Assembly: GCA_003577365.1 (NCBI GenBank)
Contig: QEUY01000284.1
Span: 1 to 5,743 of the forward strand
Length of the DNA: 5,743 nucleotides
Source of the DNA: Chloroflexota bacterium
Lineage (GTDB): Bacteria > Chloroflexota > Anaerolineae > Caldilineales > Caldilineaceae
Direction: 5' to 3'
Shown: one piece after another, positions 1 to 5,185 of the stretch
Numbering within the stretch: the stretch's first letter is position 1
Layout of the letters: each line of letters starts with the position of its first letter
Position numbers and translations under genes: made by a program
The notes under the pieces: generated by a model
Told to the model about the DNA's origin: nothing
Databases searched by the model: none
The model's input: only the letters and a program-made list of their open reading frames with translations

Positions 1-1
1 T

Positions 2-211
2 TATCCAACAACCACTGCCACGGCGCTGGTCGGCGGAATTGTGAATGGCGTGGCGTGGTGGGTGTTGGGCGCATTGGTCTTGATGCCGCTGCTGCTCGGC
101 ATGACAGAGATGGTCTTCAGGCTCGGCGGGCCGCAATGGATAAGTCTAGCCGGCCATCTGATCTATGGCGTTGTCACCGCGCTGCTCTACAATAGCTTGA
201 TACAGCGCTGA
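2..211 (+). CDS. Small membrane protein, C-terminal part (5' end outside window)
   Basis: An open frame enters from the left edge and ends at TGA 209-211, giving 69 visible residues. The translation is strongly hydrophobic, with two likely membrane-spanning stretches: roughly residues 8-35, including a WWVLGALVLMPLLLGM run, and residues 47-66, including GHLIYGVVTALLYN. A short polar or amphipathic link around MVFRLGGPQW joins them, and the protein ends in a short tail (SLIQR). This looks like an integral inner-membrane protein. The Gly-rich helices and the GHLIYG segment recall uncharacterised multi-helix families of the DUF6789 or YagU kind, but that is an impression rather than a match. No catalytic motif is visible. 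The start, full length and function cannot be judged from this fragment. It is convergent with the methyltransferase gene, with a hairpin between them. Confidence 0.7.
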   Translation, partial: YPTTTATALVGGIVNGVAWWVLGALVLMPLLLGMTEMVFRLGGPQWISLAGHLIYGVVTALLYNSLIQR

Positions 212-226
212 CGTCGTGACCTTGGG

Positions 227-260
227 GCAGACCCCTTACAGCCAACTGTAGGGGGTCTGC
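227..260 (+). terminator. Long hairpin between convergent genes, possible terminator or repeat unit
   Basis: GCAGACCCCTTACAG (227-241) pairs with CTGTAGGGGGTCTGC (246-260) around the 4-nt loop CCAA. In a rightward transcript all 15 pairs form, counting one G-U wobble (236/251). In a leftward transcript that pair becomes an A-C mismatch. The hairpin lies 15 nt after the membrane-protein stop and 2 nt beyond the methyltransferase stop, a position suited to a shared terminator for converging transcription. Neither side has a U-tract, so classical Rho-independent termination is not assured. It could instead protect mRNA 3' ends or be one copy of a dispersed palindromic repeat. Confidence 0.5.
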
Positions 261-262
261 AG

Positions 263-1162
263 CTATTCGTCCTCGCTCGGCGGCTCTTTGCGGCTGTGGC
301 CGGTCCGTCGTTTGGCCGGACGGCGGGCCGCAGGCCGATCCGCACGCGCCTTCACCGCTTCAAACAAACCGGTTTCGTTGACGATCTCGATCGCCTTCTG
401 CCCATCGGGGGTGGTTGACTCTGCTTTGTCCAGTTCGGCGTGCAGCCAGCGGCGCAAGAGTTCCTGTGTACCGTCCGGCACGAGGACCGGCGTGCCCGAC
501 AGCATATAGTCGGCCAGCGCATCGGCGTCGGTCACCATCAGCCGGTTTTCATAGCGGTGCAGGTGCGCTGTGCCGAAGACGCGGCCGATCTCCTCGTTCC
601 CCTGCTCAAACGTAAATCGCTCATGCAGCTCCACTTGGCCCGCGGCCTGCGGCGCAAACTGCTGCGCCAGCTCTCGAATCTTTGCCATGTGGTTTTTGCC
701 GTTGGTCGCCGCATAGAAGCGCCCGCCGGGGCGCAGCACCCGATGGATCTCGGCCAGCGCACGGGCGCGGTCGGGCACATGATAGAGCATGTGGTTGGCG
801 AGCACCAGGTCAAACGTGCTGTCGGCAAAGGGCAACGCCTGGGCATCGGCCACGCCAAACAGGACATTGTCCAGCCCGGCGAGCGTGCGCGCCGCCTGCT
901 GGGCCATCCCCGGCGACAGGTCGGTGAGCAGCAGACGCCAGCCCGCCGGGATGCGGTCGCGATTTTCCGCCCAGAGTCCGCCAGGCCCACAGCCGATCTC
1001 GAGGAGGCGCGCGGCGGCGGGGGCTTGCAGATGATCAAAAACCCAGTGCGGCCAGCGGTGGGGGTTGGTGCTGAACCGCTCATGCAGTTGGATGCGCGCC
1101 TGTAGGTTGGCCGGTGTCCGGTACTGCTCGGCCACCCAGGCGCGGCTGTCCAGTTGTGTCAT
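263..1162 (-). CDS. Class I SAM-dependent methyltransferase (methyltransferase type 11/25 fold)
   Basis: A 299-residue cytoplasmic protein with the Rossmann-like methyltransferase core. Motif I, LLEIGCGPG (residues 53-61), binds SAM. The acidic end of strand 2 is LLTDLSPGM (78-86). DAQALPF (106-112) would contact the adenine, followed by DLVLANHMLYHVPD (118-131) and the RVLRPGGRFY motif (141-150). The substrate cannot be predicted: the class acts on small molecules, lipids, quinones or proteins. The region after about residue 155 is the variable substrate-specific part. The last ~28 residues (272-299) form a low-complexity tail rich in Arg, Lys, Pro and finally Glu, probably disordered. The ATG at 1162-1160 is preceded by AGGAG (1175-1171, 8-nt spacing), which fixes the start. 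The gene is transcribed away from nadC and shares the divergent promoter region. A functional link to NAD synthesis is possible but not shown. Confidence 0.9.
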   Translation of the reverse strand: MTQLDSRAWVAEQYRTPANLQARIQLHERFSTNPHRWPHWVFDHLQAPAAARLLEIGCGPGGLWAENRDRIPAGWRLLLTDLSPGMAQQAARTLAGLDNVLFGVADAQALPFADSTFDLVLANHMLYHVPDRARALAEIHRVLRPGGRFYAATNGKNHMAKIRELAQQFAPQAAGQVELHERFTFEQGNEEIGRVFGTAHLHRYENRLMVTDADALADYMLSGTPVLVPDGTQELLRRWLHAELDKAESTTPDGQKAIEIVNETGLFEAVKARADRPAARRPAKRRTGHSRKEPPSEDE

Positions 1163-1169
1163 GATGACA
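1157..1169. promoter_or_regulatory. Palindromic candidate operator over the methyltransferase start codon
   Basis: TGTCATGATGACA is a perfect palindrome with 6-bp arms around one central base. It covers the methyltransferase start codon (1160-1162) and abuts its Shine-Dalgarno, about 19-31 nt downstream of the predicted transcription start, where a bound repressor could block elongation or initiation. The dyad at 2259-2271 in front of nadA has the same half-sites and spacing and is identical at 11 of 13 positions. Operator function is inferred from symmetry, recurrence and placement. Confidence 0.4.
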
Positions 1170-1193
1170 TCTCCTGACCCGCTCTGTCGCTAC

Positions 1194-1222
1194 ACTCTAT
1201 CGCGAAAGCCAAACGATGCCAA
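1194..1222 (-). promoter_or_regulatory. Predicted sigma-70-type promoter of the methyltransferase gene
   Basis: Read leftwards, TTGGCA (1222-1217) matches the -35 consensus at five of six bases. A 17-nt spacer follows, then TAGAGT (1199-1194), which matches the -10 consensus at four of six. Transcription would start near 1187, giving a leader of about 25 nt that contains the AGGAG ribosome-binding site. It is moderate by sequence and was found by eye. Confidence 0.4.
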
Positions 1223-1229
1223 ATTGCCT

Positions 1230-1262
1230 ATTGTCGCGGCTGGGGGGATGGGCTTCGACAAT
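1230..1262. promoter_or_regulatory. Inverted repeat spanning the nadC -35 region, candidate regulator site
   Basis: ATTGTCG (1230-1236) and CGACAAT (1256-1262) are exact reverse complements whose starts lie 26 bp apart, about 2.5 helical turns. The right arm overlaps the predicted nadC -35 box. The half-site TGTCG/CGACA is one base off the TGTCA/TGACA half-sites of the dyads at 1157-1169 and 2259-2271. A dimer or tetramer binding here could act on both divergent promoters. The wide spacing differs from the other two sites, so this is a weaker candidate. Confidence 0.25.
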
Positions 1263-1282
1263 CGCCGCGGCGCATGTACAAT
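1254..1282 (+). promoter_or_regulatory. Predicted sigma-70-type promoter of nadC
   Basis: TTCGAC (1254-1259), a 17-nt spacer and TACAAT (1277-1282) form a plausible promoter. The -10 box matches consensus at five of six bases and the -35 box at three of six in this register. Initiation would fall near 1289-1290, giving a nadC leader of roughly 67 nt. Confidence 0.45.
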
Positions 1283-1289
1283 GGGGCAG

Positions 1290-1305
1290 GATGCCAGACG
1301 GCATC
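1290..1305 (+). other. Small hairpin at the predicted 5' end of the nadC transcript
   Basis: GATGCC (1290-1295) and GGCATC (1300-1305) form a perfect 6-bp stem with the 4-nt loop AGAC. It sits at or next to the predicted transcription start, so it may cap and stabilise the 5' end of the mRNA. As DNA it is also a 16-bp dyad that a regulator could bind. A 12-codon ORF (ATG 1291 to TAA 1327-1329, MPDGIVARARRV) begins inside it. Given its nearly leaderless position and poor ribosome-binding site, I do not call it a gene. Confidence 0.3.
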
Positions 1306-1345
1306 GTTGCACGCGCTCGGCGTGTGTAACCCACAGGCAAACGCC

Positions 1346-1350
1346 AAGGA
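1346..1350 (+). promoter_or_regulatory. Ribosome-binding site that decides the nadC start
   Basis: AAGGA ends 6 nt before the ATG at 1357. The in-frame TTG at 1351 directly abuts this motif and would have no spacer, so the ATG two codons later is the better start. Confidence 0.65.
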
Positions 1351-1356
1351 TTGCCC

Positions 1357-2247
1357 ATGTCCAACCTCACTCCCGCGCCCGTAGGGCGTCCGGGGCCGGG
1401 CGGTCTCAGTTGGGAGACCGTGCTGGCCGAACACTTGCCCCCGCTGATCGCCCAAGCCTTGGCCGAAGATATCGGCACGGGCGATGTCACGACGCTGGCG
1501 ACCATTCCCCCCGACTTGACGTACAGCGGCACGCTGATCGCCAAAGCGCCCGGCGTCATCGCGGGGCTGGCGGTGGCGCGCCGTGTCTTTGAAACGGTGG
1601 ACAGCGGCGTCGAGTTCACGCCCGCCGTCGCCGACGGCGAGCGCGTGGCGCGCGGCACGCCCATCGCCACGGTGCGCGGCCCGGCGCAGGCCCTGCTCAC
1701 CGGCGAACGGGTGGCGCTCAACTTCCTGCAGCGCATGTCGGGCATCGCCACCCTGACGCGCCGCTATGTCGACGCCATAGCGGGCACGCGCGCCACGATC
1801 TTGGACACGCGCAAGACCGCGCCGGGGCTGCGGCTGGTGGACAAGTGGGCCGTGGCCTTGGGCGGCGGCAGCAATCACCGCATCGGCCTGTACGACATGG
1901 CCTTGATCAAAGACAACCATATCACCGCCGCCGGGGGCATCAGCGCGGCGGTGGCGCGCGTGCGCGCCCGCTGGGGCGATGCCTTGCCCATCGAGGTCGA
2001 AGTCAAAAACCTGGCCGAACTGCATGAGGTGCTGCAACTGAAGGTCGACCAGATCATGCTCGACAACATGGGCCTCGACGAGATGCGCGCCGCCGTAGGG
2101 CTGGTGCAGGGCGCGCTCCCGCTGGAGGCATCGGGCAATATCTCGCTGGAGACGGTCGCCGCTGTCGCCGCCACCGGCGTGGATTTCATCTCCGTCGGCA
2201 AACTGACCCACTCGGTCGAGGCGCTGGACATCAGCTTTCTGTTGTAA
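1357..2247 (+). CDS. nadC: Nicotinate-nucleotide pyrophosphorylase (carboxylating), quinolinate phosphoribosyltransferase
   Basis: This enzyme converts quinolinate plus PRPP to nicotinate mononucleotide, CO2 and pyrophosphate, the last step of the quinolinate branch of NAD synthesis, in the cytoplasm. At 296 residues it has the usual family length. An N-terminal open-faced domain carries EDIGTGDVTT (37-46). TGERVALNFLQRMSGIAT (115-132) leads into the barrel, which shows DTRKTAPGLR (150-159), GGGSNHRIGLYDMALIKDNH (169-188), EVEV (213-216), MLDNM (234-238), EASGNI (257-262) and ISVGKLTHS (278-286). The expected PRPP and quinolinate ligands are in place: Arg118, Arg152, Lys153, His174, Arg175, Lys185, Glu214 and Asp236. 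Residues 1-20 are a Pro/Gly-rich extension. The more usual GALTHS reads GKLTHS here, probably a neutral variant. A predicted promoter lies upstream, and nadA follows after 136 nt with its own promoter. No terminator is obvious after the TAA, so read-through into nadA is possible. Confidence 0.97.
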   Translation: MSNLTPAPVGRPGPGGLSWETVLAEHLPPLIAQALAEDIGTGDVTTLATIPPDLTYSGTLIAKAPGVIAGLAVARRVFETVDSGVEFTPAVADGERVARGTPIATVRGPAQALLTGERVALNFLQRMSGIATLTRRYVDAIAGTRATILDTRKTAPGLRLVDKWAVALGGGSNHRIGLYDMALIKDNHITAAGGISAAVARVRARWGDALPIEVEVKNLAELHEVLQLKVDQIMLDNMGLDEMRAAVGLVQGALPLEASGNISLETVAAVAATGVDFISVGKLTHSVEALDISFLL

Positions 2248-2258
2248 GTATTCAATGG

Positions 2259-2271
2259 TGTCATATTGACA
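2259..2271. promoter_or_regulatory. Palindromic candidate operator overlapping the nadA -35 box
   Basis: TGTCATATTGACA has exact 5-bp arms, TGTCA and TGACA, around TAT. Its right half coincides with the predicted nadA -35 hexamer (2266-2271), so a bound protein would occlude RNA polymerase. The same half-sites with the same 3-bp spacing recur at 1157-1169. NAD genes in other bacteria are controlled by NiaR, NrtR, NadR or NadQ repressors. I cannot assign this site to any of them from memory, and no regulator gene is in the window. Confidence 0.45.
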
Positions 2272-2294
2272 ATTTGGTTGGGAACCCCTATACT
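2266..2294 (+). promoter_or_regulatory. Strong predicted sigma-70-type promoter of nadA-nadB
   Basis: TTGACA (2266-2271) is a perfect -35 box. It is followed by an optimal 17-nt spacer and TATACT (2289-2294), a five-of-six -10 box. This is by far the best promoter match in the window and stands out in an AT-richer patch of otherwise GC-rich sequence. Transcription should begin near 2301, leaving a leader of about 83 nt before nadA. It allows nadA-nadB to be expressed separately from nadC. Confidence 0.75.
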
Positions 2295-2338
2295 TCGTGT
2301 GCCGTTCACATTATGTGGGCGAGGTCAGGAGCGCCTAC

Positions 2339-2371
2339 ATGACAGGCCATCCCAATGGGTCGAAGCAATAG
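2339..2371 (+). CDS. Putative 10-codon leader peptide in the nadA 5' UTR
   Basis: ATG 2339 to TAG 2369-2371 encodes MTGHPNGSKQ. AGGAG (2327-2331) lies 7 nt before the ATG, an ideal Shine-Dalgarno placement. The stop codon overlaps the nadA ribosome-binding site (TAGGAGGAG, from 2369), an arrangement typical of translational coupling or leader-peptide control. The peptide shows no run of a single regulatory amino acid, so classical attenuation is not indicated. An ORF this short can arise by chance, and only the Shine-Dalgarno and the stop overlap support it. Confidence 0.35.
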   Translation: MTGHPNGSKQ

Positions 2372-2375
2372 GAGG
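2370..2375 (+). promoter_or_regulatory. Ribosome-binding site that supports the GTG start of nadA
   Basis: AGGAGG, within AGGAGGAGAGG (2370-2380), lies 8 nt before GTG 2384. It is a full match to the anti-Shine-Dalgarno core and favours the GTG over the internal ATG at codon 11, which lacks such a site. Confidence 0.8.
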
Positions 2376-2383
2376 AGAGGACC

Positions 2384-3436
2384 GTGGCGATCCAAGCGAA
2401 TTCTGTGCAGGAGATGTACCGCCAGATGCAGGCCAAGCTGGCCGATGTCGTGCCCGATGTCGAGTTGCAGATCAAGGCCGAGCTGGCCTATGAGATCAAC
2501 CGGCTCAAAGTCGAAAAGAATGCCGTGATCTTGGGCCATAACTATATGGAACCGGCGTTGTTCCATTCGATCCCCGATTTTGTCGGCGATTCGCTGGCGC
2601 TCAGCCGCAAGGCGGCCCAGACCGATCAGGACATCATTGTCTTTTGCGGCGTCGAGTTTATGGCCGAGACGGCCAAAATTCTCAACCCGACCAAGACGGT
2701 GCTGCTGCCGGCGGCCAAGGCTGGCTGTTCGCTGGCTGCCAGCATCACCGCCGAGGATGTGCGCCGGCTCAAGGCGCAGTACCCAGGCGTGCCTGTCGTC
2801 ACCTATGTCAACACCTATGCAGACGTCAAGGCCGAGACCGACATCTGCTGCACCTCCGGCAACGCCGTGGCGGTGGTCAACTCGCTCCCCGGTGACACCG
2901 TCATCTTTCTGCCCGACGAATATCTTGCCAAGAATGTGGCGCGTGAGACCGGCAAGCGCATCATCATCCCCTCGCGCAGCGCAACCTTAACCTTGGAGGA
3001 AGGGCCGGAAAAGCCGCAGATGATCGGCTGGCACGGGCGCTGCGAGGTGCATGAGCGCTTCACCGTGGCCGACATCCAGAATGTGCGCGCCCAGTTCCCC
3101 GATGTGGCGATCTTAGCCCACCCTGAATGCAGCCCGGAGGTGGTGGAGGCCGCCGACTTCGCCGGCAGCACCCAGGCGATGATCCACTTTGTCGAGCAGG
3201 CGGACGCCTCGCGCTATCTGCTGCTCACCGAATGCGCCATGGGCGACAACATCGCCGCCGCCAACCCCCAGAAGGAGATGCTGCGGCTGTGCAGCGTGCG
3301 CTGCCCGCATATGAACCAGATCACGCTGGAGCAAACGCTGGACGCGCTGCGCTACAACCAGTATGAGATCACCGTGCCCGAAGAGACGCGGCTGCGCGCC
3401 GCACGCGCCGTCGAACGCATGATCGCCATCGGCTGA
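2384..3436 (+). CDS. nadA: Quinolinate synthase A (4Fe-4S enzyme)
   Basis: NadA condenses iminoaspartate from NadB with dihydroxyacetone phosphate to form quinolinate, in the cytoplasm. The 350-residue product fits the family length and its three-repeat architecture. Visible hallmarks are ILGHNYMEPALF (49-60), DFVGDSLALSRKAAQ (65-79), AGCSLA (113-118), VVTYVNTYADVKAETDICCTS (138-158), GWHGRCEVHERF (215-226), HPECSPE (246-252), TECAMGDN (282-289) and LCSVRCPHMNQ (302-312). The three cluster-ligating cysteines by family alignment are Cys115, Cys220 and Cys307. Nearby extra cysteines are 88, 155, 156, 249, 284 and 303. His52, Tyr54, Tyr141, Asn143, His246 and Glu248 match known active-site positions. 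The HNYMEP form and the ECAMGDN segment place it in a subgroup different from the E. coli enzyme. The start is GTG with a strong Shine-Dalgarno. It has its own promoter, and nadB follows after 74 nt containing a hairpin. Confidence 0.97.
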   Translation: MAIQANSVQEMYRQMQAKLADVVPDVELQIKAELAYEINRLKVEKNAVILGHNYMEPALFHSIPDFVGDSLALSRKAAQTDQDIIVFCGVEFMAETAKILNPTKTVLLPAAKAGCSLAASITAEDVRRLKAQYPGVPVVTYVNTYADVKAETDICCTSGNAVAVVNSLPGDTVIFLPDEYLAKNVARETGKRIIIPSRSATLTLEEGPEKPQMIGWHGRCEVHERFTVADIQNVRAQFPDVAILAHPECSPEVVEAADFAGSTQAMIHFVEQADASRYLLLTECAMGDNIAAANPQKEMLRLCSVRCPHMNQITLEQTLDALRYNQYEITVPEETRLRAARAVERMIAIG

Positions 3437-3448
3437 CCCATCCAACTG

Positions 3449-3482
3449 GGCGGCGCAGACGGGGCATCCTGTCTGCGCCGCC
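3449..3482 (+). other. Strong intercistronic hairpin between nadA and nadB
   Basis: GGCGGCGCAGAC (3449-3460) and GTCTGCGCCGCC (3471-3482) are exact reverse complements. They form a 12-bp GC-rich stem, extendable by a G-U pair (3448/3483), around a 10-nt loop. No U-tract follows, so full termination is unlikely. A partial attenuator, or a processing or stability element setting the nadA to nadB ratio, is more likely. It ends 18 nt before the nadB Shine-Dalgarno (AGGGG, 3501-3505). I see no separate nadB promoter in the 74-nt gap. Confidence 0.55.
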
Positions 3483-3510
3483 TCCCGCCTGCCGCCGCAA
3501 AGGGGACGCT

Positions 3511-5121
3511 ATGTCTGACCATCCGCACAGCCCCGACGCTCACAGCCCCACCGATCTGGAAGCGGAGGTGCTGATCATCGGCACGGGCATCGCCGGCGCG
3601 ACCGTCGCCCTCACCCTGGCCGACGCCGGCATTCCGGTCACACTGGTGACGCGCGCCCTGGCCCCCGAAGAAAGCAGCACGCTCTATGCCCAAGGCGGCA
3701 TCATCTACACCGGGCCGGGTGATTCGCCCGCCCAGTTGGTCGAAGACGTGCTGCGCGCTGGGGCAGGCCATTCCTTCCCGCCGGCGGCGCAGATTTTGGC
3801 CGAAGAAGGGCCGTCCGCCGTGCGCCGTCTGCTCCTGGAGCGCGTCGGCATTGAGTTCGACCGCACGCCCGATGGCGACCTGTCGTTGGCGCTGGAGGGG
3901 GGCCATTCGCTGCCGCGCATCATCCACGCCGCCGACGCCACAGGGCAGGCCATCGAGATCGGGCTGCTCAACACGCTGCGCGGCCATCCACAGGTGACCT
4001 TGCTCACCGGCCATACCGCCGTCGACCTGCTCACCCCGTCGCACCATGCGCGCAACCGGCTGGCCGTCTATGACCATCGTTCCTGCGTGGGGGCCTATGT
4101 CTTTGACCAGGTGACGCGCCGCGTGCGCCGCATCGTGGCGCGCGCCACGGTTTTGGCCTCCGGCGGGCTGGGCCAGGTCTTTTTACGCACCACCAACCCG
4201 CCCGGCGCGCGCGGCGACGGCATTGCCATGGCGCAGCGCGCCGGGGTGCGGATCATCAACGCCGAGTTTGTGCAGTTTCACCCCACGGCCTTTTATCACC
4301 GCCAGGCGGCGCGCTTTTTGATCTCCGAAGCCGTGCGCGGGGCCGGGGCGCGGCTGGTAGATGCGCGGGGCCGCCCCTTTATGGACCAATATGACCCCGA
4401 ATGGCGCGACCTGGCCCCGCGCGATGTCGTGGCGCGCAGCATCCACAGCGAGATGCTCAAGCACGACGTACCCTGTCTCTATCTCGACCTGCGCAGCTAT
4501 GTAGCCGAGGAGGAGATCCGCCGCCACTTCCCCACCATCCTGGCACGCTGTCTCGACTATGGCGTGGACATCACGCGCGATCTAGCGCCGGTAGTGCCCG
4601 CTGCCCACTATTTCTGCGGCGGCGTCTGGGTGGATGCTTGGGGCCAGACCTCGCTGCGCCGGCTCTATGCCGTGGGCGAGGTCGCCTGTACCGGTCTGCA
4701 TGGGGCCAACCGGCTGGCGAGCACCTCACTGCTCGAAGGGCTGGTCTGGGGGGAGCGCGTCGCCCGGCATCTGCAAAACCAACTGGCCGTGGGGCTGTCG
4801 ATGCCCAACGCCGGCGACATTGCGCCCTGGCAGGATACCGGTATGGAGGAGGCTGACCCGGCGCTGATCAGCCAGGATATGAGTTCGATCAAACATATCA
4901 TGTGGAACTATGTGGGGTTGGTGCGGACGGCGCCGCGGCTGGAGCGCGCCCTGCGTGACCTGCGCGGGCTGGATACCGAGATCGAGCAGTTCTACCGGCG
5001 CACGCGCCTGAGCGACGCGTTGATCGGGCTGCGCAATGCGGTCAAGGCGGCGCAGGTGGTGGCCGAAGCCGCCTGGCGCAATAAGCGCAGCATGGGCTGC
5101 CACTACCGCGCCGACGGGTAG
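3511..5121 (+). CDS. nadB: L-aspartate oxidase (FAD-dependent)
   Basis: NadB oxidises L-aspartate to iminoaspartate using FAD and passes electrons to oxygen or fumarate. The unstable product feeds NadA. The product has 536 residues, close to the ~540 of E. coli. The FAD dinucleotide-binding site is VLIIGTGIAGA (20-30), with STLYAQGG (56-63), GGHSLPRIIHAADATG (130-145) and VLASGGLGQVF (214-224). The succinate dehydrogenase/fumarate reductase-like capping and active-site segments show QFHPTA (255-260), ISEAVRG (271-277), APRDVVAR (302-309), PAAHYFCGG (363-371) and GLHGANRLASTSLLEG (395-410). Expected catalytic residues are present: Glu129, His257, Arg304, His366 and Arg401. Ser272 replaces the Thr of E. 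coli, and Ala278 stands where RGEG usually has Glu. The helical C-terminal domain ends in a MGCHYR motif. The start ATG has AGGGG 5 nt upstream. Probably co-transcribed with nadA. Confidence 0.97.
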   Translation: MSDHPHSPDAHSPTDLEAEVLIIGTGIAGATVALTLADAGIPVTLVTRALAPEESSTLYAQGGIIYTGPGDSPAQLVEDVLRAGAGHSFPPAAQILAEEGPSAVRRLLLERVGIEFDRTPDGDLSLALEGGHSLPRIIHAADATGQAIEIGLLNTLRGHPQVTLLTGHTAVDLLTPSHHARNRLAVYDHRSCVGAYVFDQVTRRVRRIVARATVLASGGLGQVFLRTTNPPGARGDGIAMAQRAGVRIINAEFVQFHPTAFYHRQAARFLISEAVRGAGARLVDARGRPFMDQYDPEWRDLAPRDVVARSIHSEMLKHDVPCLYLDLRSYVAEEEIRRHFPTILARCLDYGVDITRDLAPVVPAAHYFCGGVWVDAWGQTSLRRLYAVGEVACTGLHGANRLASTSLLEGLVWGERVARHLQNQLAVGLSMPNAGDIAPWQDTGMEEADPALISQDMSSIKHIMWNYVGLVRTAPRLERALRDLRGLDTEIEQFYRRTRLSDALIGLRNAVKAAQVVAEAAWRNKRSMGCHYRADG

Positions 5122-5164
5122 CCGCGCCCATCAACCCTCAGCCGGTGAATCCCCGTCGATCCAT

Positions 5165-5185
5165 CACGGGTGATCAATCCCCGTG
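5165..5185. terminator. Weak hairpin between convergent nadB and histidine kinase genes
   Basis: CACGGG (5165-5170) pairs with CCCGTG (5180-5185) around a 9-nt loop, and the hairpin overlaps the stop codon of the leftward kinase gene (5176-5174). It begins 43 nt after the nadB stop. There is no U-tract on either strand and the stem is short, so any role as a bidirectional terminator is tentative. Confidence 0.25.

Noticed and set aside
440..1105. A 221-codon open frame on the plus strand across the methyltransferase gene
   Set aside because: It is antisense to a methyltransferase with recognisable motifs, has no credible ribosome-binding site or domain, and is a GC-driven shadow.
1351..1356. 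TTG 1351 as the nadC start
   Set aside because: It directly abuts the AAGGA motif, leaving no spacer. ATG 1357 has a proper 6-nt spacing.
1228..2211. A 327-codon open frame on the minus strand across nadC
   Set aside because: It is antisense to a clear NadC with all catalytic motifs. Its translation is low-complexity and rich in Ala, Arg, Gly, His and Asp, as expected from an antisense frame of a GC-rich gene.
2248..2265. A nadC terminator just after its stop codon
   Set aside because: No stem followed by a U-tract is present. The only symmetry here is the short TGTCA/TGACA dyad, better explained as an operator.
2295..2383. Possible NAD+-sensing riboswitch (nadA motif) in the nadA leader
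   Set aside because: The location fits, but I see only a weak 4-bp stem (CCAT/ATGG, 2347-2358), not the paired-domain structure expected. A covariance-model search with the Rfam nadA motif would settle it.
3352..4077. A 241-codon minus-strand frame across the nadA end and nadB start
   Set aside because: It spans two real genes and the intercistronic hairpin on the opposite strand, and shows no protein-like motif.
5148..5184. Direct repeat AATCCCCGT (5148-5156 and 5176-5184)
   Set aside because: Nine bases in GC-rich sequence with no other repeat features. Too short to support an attachment site or mobile-element boundary.
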